Assembly (NCBI GenBank): GCA_029558905.1
Contig: JAKQCX010000031.1
Location: 1-64,000 of the forward strand
Direction of reading: 5' to 3'
From: Pseudomonadota bacterium
GTDB taxonomy: Bacteria > Pseudomonadota > Gammaproteobacteria > Burkholderiales > Thiobacillaceae
Length of the DNA: 64,000 bases
Shown: one piece after another, positions 6,867 through 14,787 of the stretch
Layout: each line of letters starts with the position of its first letter
Numbering within the stretch: position 1 is the first letter of the stretch
Made by a program: the position numbers and the translations under genes
The notes under the pieces: model-generated
Told to the model about the DNA's origin: nothing
Databases searched by the model: none
What the model saw: the letters and a program-made list of their open reading frames with translations, nothing else

Positions 6867-8072
6867 ATGTTGCGAGCTGCATATCGCTCAGGTTGCGCGG
6901 CAGTTCTGTCGTGCCTGTTCCTGGGACTCCACGGCTGTAGCCCAGAACCCGGGTCTCAGGACGTGGCGGCCTTCCTTGCCGGCCACTGGCCGGAGCCTCT
7001 GCCCCCGCAGGGCACACCTCCGACCAGTTTTTCCGATCTGGAGGCCTCGCTGGCGCCGCAGGCTTGCGGCCAGTGTCATCCGGCCCAGTACCAGCAATGG
7101 CGAGGGTCCCTGCACAGCCACACCATGGGGCCCGGGCTGCTCTGGCAGGTGGAAACCCTGGGGCCGGCACAGAGCAATGACTGCCTGCGCTGCCATGCCC
7201 CCCTGGCGGAGCAGAAGGCCCTGCTGGCACGCGACATGGGCTGGCCCAACGCACCCGCCACCAGAGCGCCGGCCTATGTGCCGGCGGACCTGCATCTGCA
7301 GGGCCTGAGCTGTGCGGCCTGCCATGTACGCGGCCACCAGCGTTACGGCCCTCCTCCCGGCAAGCGCGCGAATCCGGGCACACCGCATGGCGGCTCCATC
7401 GCTGCACCGGGCTTCCAGGACAGTCGCTTCTGCGCTCACTGCCATCAATTTCCGCAAGACGGGCCGCGTCTCGCCGGCAAATTGCGCGAGGACACCTACG
7501 CGCAGTGGCTGGCCAGTTCCTACGCCGGCAAACGGAACTGCCAGTCCTGCCACATGCCGGAGGGGCGCCATCTCTGGCGTGGCATCCACGACCCGGACAT
7601 GGTGCGTCAGGCCCTGGCTCTGGAACTCCGCCTGGAAGCCTTGGGAGGGCATGAATTCCGGGCCGTGCTGGAGGCGCGCAACCAGGGTGCCGGCCACCAC
7701 TTGCCCACCTACATGGTGGCCAAGATCGATCTGGTGCTGGACCTGCGCCAGCCGGGCAGGCCCCCGCGTGAACTGGGCCGCGACGTGATCGGCTGGACGG
7801 CGGACGTGGAAATGACCCGGGAGGTGGCCGACACCCGCATCCCGGCCGGCGGCCGACATGTCTTCAGCCAAGTGTTCAAGGCTCCGGCGGGCACGGGCTG
7901 GCGCGTGGAGGCCCGCGCCGATGTGCGACCACGGGAGCATTACGAGCGCATGTTCCAGCACAACCGCCAACACCTGAAGCTCTCGGAGAAATCCCGGAGA
8001 CTGCTGGACCAGAGCATCGCGGAATCCGCAGGCACCCATTTCACCGCCCTGCGGGTCGAGGCCGGGCCATGA
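6867..8072 (+). CDS. Pentaheme c-type cytochrome, probable lipoprotein
   Basis: A 401-residue exported protein with five CxxCH heme motifs (cysteines at 67, 106, 149, 189 and 225) in the N-terminal 60%, then a heme-free C-terminal domain rich in beta-strand pattern. The signal region ends LGLHGC, so Cys24 is probably lipid-modified and the protein anchored to a membrane. It resembles cytochrome c554-type multiheme proteins of periplasmic electron transfer. The start has GGAG five bases upstream that directly abuts the preceding terminator. The downstream triheme cytochrome and porin suggest a shared electron-transfer task, possibly linked to oxidation of sulfur compounds by the exported rhodanese; this is inference. 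The stop TGA lies inside an ATTGCAAT repeat. Confidence 0.85.
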   Translation: MLRAAYRSGCAAVLSCLFLGLHGCSPEPGSQDVAAFLAGHWPEPLPPQGTPPTSFSDLEASLAPQACGQCHPAQYQQWRGSLHSHTMGPGLLWQVETLGPAQSNDCLRCHAPLAEQKALLARDMGWPNAPATRAPAYVPADLHLQGLSCAACHVRGHQRYGPPPGKRANPGTPHGGSIAAPGFQDSRFCAHCHQFPQDGPRLAGKLREDTYAQWLASSYAGKRNCQSCHMPEGRHLWRGIHDPDMVRQALALELRLEALGGHEFRAVLEARNQGAGHHLPTYMVAKIDLVLDLRQPGRPPRELGRDVIGWTADVEMTREVADTRIPAGGRHVFSQVFKAPAGTGWRVEARADVRPREHYERMFQHNRQHLKLSEKSRRLLDQSIAESAGTHFTALRVEAGP

Positions 8073-8116
8073 TTGCAATATGAAAGGCTGGACACGGCAA
8101 AACGCGCTCCTGCAAT
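8072..8116 (+). repeat. ATTGCAAT and TGCAAT repeats upstream of the second sigma-54 promoter
   Basis: ATTGCAAT at 8072-8079 and a partial copy TGCAAT at 8111-8116 lie about 100 and 61 bases before the promoter GG. They match the octamer at 2265-2272 upstream of the other sigma-54 promoter. Candidate binding sites for a shared activator. Confidence 0.4.
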
Positions 8117-8170
8117 GCGGCGCCTGAACGGAATTCATACATAACATTGATTATTAAGGGTTTTGTTTTT

Positions 8171-8186
8171 TGGCATTGATCATGCT
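8171..8186 (+). promoter_or_regulatory. Sigma-54 (-24/-12) promoter of the cytochrome-porin operon
   Basis: TGGCATTGATCATGCT, with GG at 8172-8173 and GC at 8184-8185 exactly ten bases apart. Predicted transcript start is about 8197, 25 bases before the first gene. The extended form TTTGGCA-N5-CATGCT is identical to that at 2332-2349. An AT-rich stretch (8140-8170) upstream could be an IHF bend site. Confidence 0.68.
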
Positions 8187-8221
8187 TAAAACAGAATGTC
8201 GTGTTTTACCGGGAGTGTCTG

Positions 8222-8494
8222 ATGCATACGGGACACAAATGGCTATACGGCGTATGCGGGCTGTGCCTGGCGTTGGGCCAGGTGCACTCGCTTGCAGCGG
8301 GGGATTCGCCACGGCTGAAATACCGCGCGAAGGGGTCTGTATGCGCATGCGATTCCGGCCTGAGCGAGGCGGATATCCGCCGCGCCATGGCGGGGCTGGA
8401 ACGATTGCGGGACGTCAACCCCAAGCCCGGCGAGGACAAGACGAAGCATTCCGATTCACAGACGAGGAGAGAGGCAAATGAAGCGTTCCGATGA
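8222..8494 (+). CDS. Small secreted protein of unknown function, first gene of the cytochrome-porin operon
   Basis: A 90-residue product with a signal peptide (MHTGHKWLYGVCGLCLALG... to about SLAAG) and a mature part of about 65 charged residues with one CAC motif near residue 40. GGAG lies six bases before the ATG. The last 17 bases overlap the start of the triheme cytochrome gene, so the two are translationally coupled. It is the first gene after the sigma-54 promoter. No family is recognised; the two close cysteines could bind metal or form a disulfide, but there is no CxxCH heme motif. Confidence 0.65.
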   Translation: MHTGHKWLYGVCGLCLALGQVHSLAAGDSPRLKYRAKGSVCACDSGLSEADIRRAMAGLERLRDVNPKPGEDKTKHSDSQTRREANEAFR

Positions 8495-8948
8495 CACCTT
8501 GGGCAAATGGTTGCGTGCGGGCATCGTGCTGTCCGCCGTGGCCCTGACGCTGTCCTGGCTGGGCGGCACATCCACGCGGGAAGACGCCCCGCAGAGCGTC
8601 GCGCAAAACGGATGGGGCGCCGAGTCCCTCACGGTGGTACAGGAGGGCTTGCGCAAGGCCTCTCCCATCGCCTTGGCCAATGCCTGCGGCATGGGCGCCT
8701 CCAGCTGCTTCAAGTGCCACAACGGTAAGCGCGCCGCCGCGCCCGGCGTGGACGCCGGCAAGTCCCCCTGGCATGTGCACCACAAGACCGTCAACAACTC
8801 CTGTGTGGGCTGTCACAAGGGCAACCCACGCATCATGAAGGAGGATATGGCGCACAGCGGCATGCTGAAATCGCCCAAATCGGGTGCCGAATCCTGCGGC
8901 ACATGCCACAAGAGCGACCTGGCCAAGGTCGAAGCCAAATACAAATGA
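8478..8948 (+). CDS. Triheme periplasmic c-type cytochrome
   Basis: A 156-residue exported protein with an uncleaved or cleaved hydrophobic N-terminal segment (WLRAGIVLSAVALTLSWLGG) and three CxxCH heme sites with cysteines at 77, 109 and 140. Extra histidines (HVHH at 99-102, and MAHSG) could be distal ligands, giving bis-His low-potential hemes as in c7/c3-like cytochromes. It overlaps the small secreted protein upstream and is followed by the porin after 22 bases. Likely role: electron carrier in the periplasm, partnering the pentaheme lipoprotein. Its AGGAGAGAGGCAA start region is strong. Confidence 0.85.
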   Translation: MKRSDDTLGKWLRAGIVLSAVALTLSWLGGTSTREDAPQSVAQNGWGAESLTVVQEGLRKASPIALANACGMGASSCFKCHNGKRAAAPGVDAGKSPWHVHHKTVNNSCVGCHKGNPRIMKEDMAHSGMLKSPKSGAESCGTCHKSDLAKVEAKYK

Positions 8949-8970
8949 CCCGTAGCCAGGAGCGCACGAT

Positions 8971-10134
8971 ATGAATCCACAAAAAACGTTGGCCCTATCC
9001 TGTCTTGCCGCTGCCATCACCCTGAGCATGGCAAGCGGAGCCGCACAGGCCGGCCCGACCCTGCAGTTCGGCGACGAGGGCTCCCTGACCTTCACCTACG
9101 CCCTGCAGGCCTGGGCCTGGAATCAGGACTTCAAGGGCCCCGGCTCGAGCGACGAAAACGACCTGTTCCTGCGTCGCAACCGGCTCGCCCTGTCCGGCCA
9201 GATGAACGACATGATCGGCTTTTACGCCCAGCTGGAGGGAGGTGGGTACCCCAACGCGGACAACGATGTGTTCTGGCGGGATGCCTACATCACCGTCGAC
9301 TACTCCGACGCGCTGCGCCTCATCGTCGGTGAATTCAAGAACACCTTCTCGCGCGAGAACCTGGAGGCCTGCCTGGAACCCCTGACCCTGGACCGGTCGG
9401 AATTGCTCGCCTATACGCCCTTTGGCGGCACGCGCGATACCGGCGTGGCGCTATGGGGAAATCTGCTGGATGCCAAACTGCAATACCGTTTCATGGTGGC
9501 CGAGGGACGTGACAGCGCCGCCAAGCCGAAGGACAACTACCGCTATACGGCACGCGTGCATTACAGCTTCCTGGACCCGGAATTCAACTACGGCTATCTG
9601 GGCACCTACCTGGGCACTTCCAAGGTATTCACCGTGGGCGCGGCCTATGACTATCAGCGGGATATCGCCTACGCCAACTATCCCATGCGCGCGGACCCCA
9701 GGGATTACAAGGCCTGGACCCTGGATGCCTTCTTCGAATACCCGGCCGCCAGTGGCGTCTACACGCTCTCCGGCGCCTACTTCGATTACGACTCCGAGGG
9801 CGTCACGAACCAGACCCCCGACCCCAACTACCCCATCAACGGGGATCTCAAAGGCTATTACCTCAAGGCCGGCTACATGCTGCCCAGCAAGGTGGGGCCT
9901 GGCCGCCTGCAGTTCTTCGCGCGGCATGACAAGGCGGATTACGGCATCCGGACCGGCCTGACGGAGTATTACGACCGCACCTTGAACAGTCTGGGCGCGA
10001 ACTATTATCTGGATGGCCAGAAACTCAAGCTGACCCTGGAATATGCCAAGGCCGACTTCGACAAGGATCATCCGACCATCCCGGCGCTACGGGACTATTC
10101 CCAGCTCACCTTCGGCTTGCAGTTCATCTTCTAG
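8971..10134 (+). CDS. Outer-membrane porin (phosphate-selective porin O/P type)
   Basis: A 387-residue protein with a clear signal peptide (to about SGAAQAG) and alternating hydrophobic beta-strand pattern, ending in LTFGLQFIF, with the terminal Phe required for outer-membrane insertion. Phrases such as RRNRLALSGQMNDMIGFYAQ and LIVGEFKNTFSRENLEA are typical of OprO/OprP-like porins; family sizes of about 380-420 residues fit a 16-18-stranded barrel. In this operon, with two multiheme cytochromes, it may admit anionic sulfur compounds or other anions; it is too small to be an MtrB-type barrel that sheathes a cytochrome. Two hairpins separate it from the kinase gene. Confidence 0.85.
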   Translation: MNPQKTLALSCLAAAITLSMASGAAQAGPTLQFGDEGSLTFTYALQAWAWNQDFKGPGSSDENDLFLRRNRLALSGQMNDMIGFYAQLEGGGYPNADNDVFWRDAYITVDYSDALRLIVGEFKNTFSRENLEACLEPLTLDRSELLAYTPFGGTRDTGVALWGNLLDAKLQYRFMVAEGRDSAAKPKDNYRYTARVHYSFLDPEFNYGYLGTYLGTSKVFTVGAAYDYQRDIAYANYPMRADPRDYKAWTLDAFFEYPAASGVYTLSGAYFDYDSEGVTNQTPDPNYPINGDLKGYYLKAGYMLPSKVGPGRLQFFARHDKADYGIRTGLTEYYDRTLNSLGANYYLDGQKLKLTLEYAKADFDKDHPTIPALRDYSQLTFGLQFIF

Positions 10135-10143
10135 CGGGGTGCA

Positions 10144-10179
10144 GTGCCCTCCGTCTGCCCCGGGGCAGGCGGAGGGCAC
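10144..10179 (+). terminator. Long GC-rich hairpin after the porin gene
   Basis: An 18-bp near-perfect stem (GTGCCCTCCGTCTGCCCC with its complement, one G-T pair and no real loop beyond the central GC pairs) starts ten bases after the porin stop. No T run follows, so it may stabilise the mRNA 3' end rather than terminate by itself. Confidence 0.6.
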
Positions 10180-10202
10180 GTGTGCCTGCCATTTCTTTCG
10201 GG

Positions 10203-10224
10203 GCGGCCCACAGGGCCGCTTTTT
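10203..10224 (+). terminator. Intrinsic terminator between porin and sensor kinase
   Basis: A 7-bp stem (GCGGCCC with GGGCCGC), 3-base loop and TTTTT. It would end the cytochrome-porin transcript 18 bases before the kinase start. Confidence 0.75.
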
Positions 10225-10241
10225 GTTGGTATAAGCCAGTG

Positions 10242-11636
10242 ATGATGTTCGGCATTGGATTTGGCGTGCTGGCCCTGCTTGGTCTGTACGGCCTGTTCGC
10301 GGGGTGGGCCCCCACCCTCTGGAAGACCTCGCTGGGCGTGGCCGTGCCCGCCCTGCTGGTCTGTCTGGCGGGCGAGTTCCTCGCCCTGCGCCGCCTGGGA
10401 CACGGGATCATACGCGCGCGCGAAGGCCTGCTGGATCCGGTCTCCCTGCGTGGCCTGCAATGGACCTACACCGGCCGGCAGACACGCCAATACAACGAGA
10501 CGGTGCAGACCCTGCAAACCATGTTTCGCACCGTGGAGGAGTGCCAGGGCCTCTTCCTCAGCCAGCGCAACCGCATGAACACCCTGCTGCAAAGCCTGCC
10601 CGGTGCCCTGCTGAGCCTGAACGACGACCTGCAGGTCGTGTTGGCCAACAAACAGGCAGAGGAGCTCTTCACCGGTCGATCCCCGATGGGGCGCAACCTG
10701 TTCGACCTGTTGCTCCTGGGCGAGGGCGACCGTGCCCTGTTGCGCGACGCCTTCCTCTACAAGCAGCCCATCCTGAACCAGGAAATCAGCCTCGGCGAAC
10801 CGGGCAGTCAACGCTACTTCTCGCTCAATCTGGGCTTCTACAGCGACGAGGACAACGCCCTGGGCGGGGTGCTCATCCTGCAGGACATCTCCGCCTATCG
10901 GCGTCTGCAGGAAACCGTGGCCATGCGGGAAAAACTGGTCGCCATGGGCCAGCTCGCCGCCGGCGTCGCGCACGAACTGAATACGCCCCTGGGCAGCATC
11001 CAGGGCTATGCCCAGTTGTTGCGGCAGTCCCTGCACCGGCCCGAGGAACTGGCGGAATACGCCGGACACATTGCCGACGAGACCAAGCGCTGCGCCCGCA
11101 TCGTCCAGGATCTTCTCAACTACGCGCGCGCGGATCGCTGCAGCGGCGAGACCTGTGAGCTCAATCAGCTGATCCGCGAGCTCATCGAGACCTTCCTCAA
11201 CTGCCGCATGAAGCGCTACAGGATCGAGGTCGAGCTGGACCTGCTGGCGCAAGGACTGGTCGTGGAGGGGGGTTGTGGTCAGCTGGATATCGTGCTGACC
11301 AACCTGCTCGTCAATGCCATCCATGCCCTGGATGGGGTAGCCCAGCCCCGCATCACCCTCAGCACACGCCTGCACGATGCCTACGCCATCATCAGCGTGA
11401 CCGACAATGGGCCGGGCGTGCCGGACGGCCAGTACAGCCGCATATTCGACCCCTTCTTCACCACCAAGCAGGTGGGCGAAGGCAGCGGCCTGGGCCTGCC
11501 CATCTGCCACGCCATCCTGGCCAAGCGGGGTGGCTTCATCCTCTATGACAAGGACTATCAGGAAGGGGCACGCTTCCTGATCAAGCTGCCGGCGGTGGAC
11601 ACCCAGCGCGCGGGCATGGGCGGGAGCGAGAATTGA
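10242..11636 (+). CDS. Sensor histidine kinase (NtrB-like, PAS domain)
   Basis: A 464-residue membrane kinase. Two N-terminal membrane helices (about residues 5-20 and 30-50) have no large periplasmic loop, so it probably senses inside the membrane or cytoplasm. A PAS-like segment (about 110-215) precedes the H-box VAHELNTPL with His244. N, G1 and G2 boxes follow (NLLVNAIHAL, VTDNGPGV, GSGLGLPI). The start is chosen at ATG 10242; there is no good ribosome site, and GTG 10239 or ATG 10245 are possible. It overlaps the response-regulator gene by four bases, so they form a two-component pair. By position it is the best candidate to control the nearby sigma-54 promoters. Confidence 0.9.
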   Translation: MMFGIGFGVLALLGLYGLFAGWAPTLWKTSLGVAVPALLVCLAGEFLALRRLGHGIIRAREGLLDPVSLRGLQWTYTGRQTRQYNETVQTLQTMFRTVEECQGLFLSQRNRMNTLLQSLPGALLSLNDDLQVVLANKQAEELFTGRSPMGRNLFDLLLLGEGDRALLRDAFLYKQPILNQEISLGEPGSQRYFSLNLGFYSDEDNALGGVLILQDISAYRRLQETVAMREKLVAMGQLAAGVAHELNTPLGSIQGYAQLLRQSLHRPEELAEYAGHIADETKRCARIVQDLLNYARADRCSGETCELNQLIRELIETFLNCRMKRYRIEVELDLLAQGLVVEGGCGQLDIVLTNLLVNAIHALDGVAQPRITLSTRLHDAYAIISVTDNGPGVPDGQYSRIFDPFFTTKQVGEGSGLGLPICHAILAKRGGFILYDKDYQEGARFLIKLPAVDTQRAGMGGSEN

Positions 11637-13039
11637 CCGAGAAAATCAGCGCGGCGAAGGCGCCGCCCCGCGAGTCCCCGCCCTTCATTCTGGTAGTGGA
11701 AGACGACCCGACCATGCGCGGCCTCATCATGACCGTGGTCAGGCAGTCCGAACAGGCCCTGGAAGTGGCGGGTGCGGAAAACGCCCACGAGGCCATGGAG
11801 TTCGTCGAACACAACGAGGTTGCCGTGGTGGTGACGGACCTGCGCATGCCGGGGGCCGATGGCCAGGATCTGCTGACCTTCGTGAAGAGCCACGCCGCCG
11901 GCACCGAGGTGGTGCTGGTGTCCGGCCATGCCTCGGTGGAGGCCGCCGTGGCCGCACTCAAGTCCGGGGCCTACGACTTCCTGCAAAAGCCGTTCGATAC
12001 CGACGAGCTGCGGCGCGTGGTGGAACGGGCCCTGGACCGTTATCTGCTGGCCACCGAAAACCGCCGTCTGCGCCAGCGCCAGAGCCTCTACAGGGAAAGC
12101 GGCGAGCTCATCGGCCAGTCTCGTGCGATCGAGCAGCTGTGCCGCCTCATCGAGGCGGCGGCTGCCCACGATTGCAGCGTGTTCATCCAGGGGGAGAGCG
12201 GCAGCGGCAAGGAACTGGTGGCGCGCCAGGTGCATATGCGGGGCAAGCGCCAAGACCGTCCCTTTGTCGCCATCAACTGCGCCGCCATCCCCGACAACCT
12301 CATCGAAAGCGAGCTCTTCGGCTACAGGAAAGGGGCCTTCACCGGCGCCGATCGGGACAAGTCTGGCCTGTTCGAGGCCGCCAACGGCGGCACCCTGTTC
12401 CTGGACGAGATCAACAGCGCCTCCCTGGCCCTGCAGGCCAAGCTCATGCGGGTGTTGCAGGACGGCAGCTTCTATCCCATGGGGGCCGTCACCCCCATCC
12501 GCGTCGACGTCCAGGTCATCGCCGCCACCAACCGGCCCATCCGCGAGCTGGTGGAAAAACGGGAGTTCCGCGAGGACCTGTACTACCGCCTGATGATCAT
12601 GGAAATCGAGGTGCCGCCCCTGCGCGCCCGTCCCGAGGACATCGCCCTGCTGGCCTATTATTTCCTCAACAAGCACAGCAAGCGCCTGGGCAAGGCCATC
12701 AGCGGCATCAGCACTGGCGCCCTGGGGGCCCTGATGCGTCACGAGTGGCCCGGCAACGTGCGCGAACTGGAAAACATCATCCAGCGCATGATCATCCTCA
12801 CCGAGAGCGAGCAACTCGACATCGACTGCCTGCCGGACAGCCTGGTGGCACCCAGGGAGATGAAGACCAGCTCGCTGGATTACCTGCCTCCTCGCAGCCT
12901 GGACGAGGTGGAGGCCTATTTCATCCGCAAGACCCTGCGCGAGACGCAGGGTGATCGCGCCCTGGCGGCGGACATCCTGGGAATCGACAAGTCCACGCTC
13001 TGGCGCAAGATCAAGCGTTATCAGATCGCGGACACCTGA
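11633..13039 (+). CDS. Sigma-54-dependent response regulator (NtrC family)
   Basis: A 468-residue activator with three domains: receiver (phospho-acceptor Asp69 in VVVTDLRMPG, Lys119), AAA+ sigma-54 activation domain (Walker A GESGSGKE at 187-194, GAFTGA loop at 234-239, Walker B LFLDEI) and a C-terminal Fis-type helix-turn-helix (GDRALAADILGIDKSTLWRKI). An intact GAFTGA loop means it should activate RpoN holoenzyme. The TTG start overlaps the kinase stop (TTGA) and has GGGAG seven bases upstream. Two sigma-54 promoters with shared ATTGCAA repeats lie 3.4 and 9.3 kb upstream; that this protein binds them is inference. No terminator or sigma-54 site was seen in front of the pair itself. Confidence 0.95.
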   Translation: MTEKISAAKAPPRESPPFILVVEDDPTMRGLIMTVVRQSEQALEVAGAENAHEAMEFVEHNEVAVVVTDLRMPGADGQDLLTFVKSHAAGTEVVLVSGHASVEAAVAALKSGAYDFLQKPFDTDELRRVVERALDRYLLATENRRLRQRQSLYRESGELIGQSRAIEQLCRLIEAAAAHDCSVFIQGESGSGKELVARQVHMRGKRQDRPFVAINCAAIPDNLIESELFGYRKGAFTGADRDKSGLFEAANGGTLFLDEINSASLALQAKLMRVLQDGSFYPMGAVTPIRVDVQVIAATNRPIRELVEKREFREDLYYRLMIMEIEVPPLRARPEDIALLAYYFLNKHSKRLGKAISGISTGALGALMRHEWPGNVRELENIIQRMIILTESEQLDIDCLPDSLVAPREMKTSSLDYLPPRSLDEVEAYFIRKTLRETQGDRALAADILGIDKSTLWRKIKRYQIADT

Positions 13040-13118
13040 ACCGGCAGCCCATCCGCCCTTGCGGATACCCCGTTGGCCCCCATATAGCGCCATGCGTTGC
13101 CGATTTCCGAGGTTGCCC

Positions 13119-14069
13119 ATGACAGACTCCCCCTACAAGAACCTGGCGGACCACGCCCCCTTCGATGCAAGCCCGGTCCTGCCCACCATGCTGGGCGGCG
13201 ACAAGGTCATCCAATTCCGCTGCCACAAGGGCGTGGGTTGCTGGAATGCCTGTTGCTCCAACATCGACATCACCCTGACGCCCTACGACATCATCCGTCT
13301 GAAGAACCGGCTGAACCTGTCCTCCGGCGACTTCCTCAAGGCCTACACCGTGCCTTACGAGATGGACCAGGACGGTACCCCTGGGGTCAAGTTCCGGCCC
13401 GTGGACGGAGGTACCGCGTGCAGGTTCATGACACCCGAGGGATGTGCCGTGTATGAGGACCGGCCCACGGCCTGCCGCTACTACCCGGTGGCCCTGCTGT
13501 CCCTGCGCAACCAGGACGAGTCCACCGATCGCACCTCCTATGCCCTGGTGCAGGAAAGGCATTGCCTGGGTCACCAGGAACCCCGCTCCCTGAGCATCGA
13601 CGCGTACCGCCAGGAACAGGGCGTGGACGTCTACGACGAGAAGGGTCGGGGCTGGCGCCAGCTGGTGTTGAAGAAGAAGTCCGCCGGGCCGGCCATCGGC
13701 AAGCCGCCAGCCGTATCCAACCAGCTCTTCTTCATGGCCAGCTATGACGTGGACCGCTTCCGCGCCTTCGTGTCCAGCGATTCCTTCAACAAGACCTATG
13801 ACGTACCCCTGGAGGTCATGGCCACCCTGCTGGCGGACGACGAGGCCCTCATGGAATTCGGCTACAACTTCCTCAAGCACGCCCTGTTCGGCGAACGTTT
13901 CCTGGAGGAACGGGAGGGTGCCTACGAGGCGCGCATGGCACGGCTGAAGTCCCGGGCGGAAGCCATCCGCGCCGAATATGAGGCCAACCGGGAGCGCCTG
14001 GAGGACGAAAAATACGCCGAACCCGGCCGACCCGGCGATCTGGGTTGCGGCACCAAGGACTGCGGCTGA
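13119..14069 (+). CDS. YkgJ-family cysteine-cluster (putative metal-binding) protein
   Basis: A 316-residue cytoplasmic protein. The N-terminal part has a CxxCxxxCC-like cluster (Cys35, Cys41, Cys45, Cys46 in FRCHKGVGCWNACC) and then CAVYEDRPTACRYYPV, the signature of the YkgJ family thought to chelate zinc or iron. The C-terminal third is a charged helix ending CGTKDCG, beyond the usual domain. GAGG seven bases before 13119 decides the start; ATG 13092 is in frame but lacks one. It is transcribed in the same direction as the two-component genes, 79 bases away, and convergent with the next gene across a hairpin. Function of the family is not established. Confidence 0.8.
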   Translation: MTDSPYKNLADHAPFDASPVLPTMLGGDKVIQFRCHKGVGCWNACCSNIDITLTPYDIIRLKNRLNLSSGDFLKAYTVPYEMDQDGTPGVKFRPVDGGTACRFMTPEGCAVYEDRPTACRYYPVALLSLRNQDESTDRTSYALVQERHCLGHQEPRSLSIDAYRQEQGVDVYDEKGRGWRQLVLKKKSAGPAIGKPPAVSNQLFFMASYDVDRFRAFVSSDSFNKTYDVPLEVMATLLADDEALMEFGYNFLKHALFGERFLEEREGAYEARMARLKSRAEAIRAEYEANRERLEDEKYAEPGRPGDLGCGTKDCG

Positions 14070-14090
14070 TCAGCCCCCTGGCGCACATGT

Positions 14091-14115
14091 GGAAGGCCGC
14101 AGCGGGCGGCCTTCC
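14091..14115. terminator. Hairpin between convergent genes
   Basis: A perfect 10-bp stem (GGAAGGCCGC with GCGGCCTTCC), five-base loop, located between two convergent stops. T tracts are weak on both sides, so it may act as a bidirectional terminator or mRNA end stabiliser. Confidence 0.6.
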
Positions 14116-14136
14116 GCATTTCTGGGCCCGGCCTGC

Positions 14137-14580
14137 TCAGCGATATCCCCCACCGAAGCGGTCGTTGAACCCGGTGCGCTCGCGATCCCGCTTCTCCCAC
14201 TGGATATGCCTGCTGGCACTGTCCAAGCGGCGGTCCAGATCCGCAAGCTCCCGCGGTCCCAGGTGTCCGTCACGCATATAGCGACGTTCCAGGGCATTGA
14301 TGTCCTGATGCTCCCGCAGCAGCCCGGTGGCCTCGCGCATGCTAAGTCTGCCCTGCTCCATGCCGTTCAGGATGCGTTGCAACTGGCGGTCCATGCGCGA
14401 CTCGATGTCCTCCAGCTGTTGCCTGAAGTCAGTGTTGAAATGGGTCTGGGGCACGGGCATGTAAGGGTTCTGGAAAGCACGATGGTCCTCGTAGCCGGCC
14501 TGGCCGGCACCGGCCTGCAGGCCCAGGGAAGTCACGCCCACGATACACAGGGTTTTCACGGTCTTGGCGATGTTCATCAT
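14137..14580 (-). CDS. Secreted protein of unknown function, helical
   Basis: A 147-residue product with a signal peptide (MMNIAKTVKTLCIVGVTSLGLQAGAGQAG split around residue 26-29) and a mature region that is mostly charged helix: DFRQQLEDIESRMDRQLQRI and then LRELADLDRR-type heptads, ending in a glycine-rich FGGGYR tail. The start is fixed by GAGGAGT five bases upstream. No cysteine remains in the mature protein. It stands alone, convergent with the YkgJ gene and divergent from cbbQ. The helical repeats suggest a small periplasmic coiled-coil protein, similar in style to metal-stress or envelope proteins, but no family is recognised. Confidence 0.7.
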   Translation of the reverse strand: MMNIAKTVKTLCIVGVTSLGLQAGAGQAGYEDHRAFQNPYMPVPQTHFNTDFRQQLEDIESRMDRQLQRILNGMEQGRLSMREATGLLREHQDINALERRYMRDGHLGPRELADLDRRLDSASRHIQWEKRDRERTGFNDRFGGGYR

Positions 14581-14787
14581 GTCACTCCTCGTTTGGGTTG
14601 GCGGCCGCCACACCATTCGGCGGCGGACGCTTCCCACTCTGGGCCCGAGCTGTAAGCCCGCTGTGTCCCGCCTGTTGTGAAGATGTAAGCAGCGGTTACA
14701 GCCTGTCAAGAAGCGTCTGCCTGGGAGGCCAGCAAAAAAGCCGATAAAATTTGTCGCCTATTACCGTCTTGTCCAGAAAGGTCCCGC

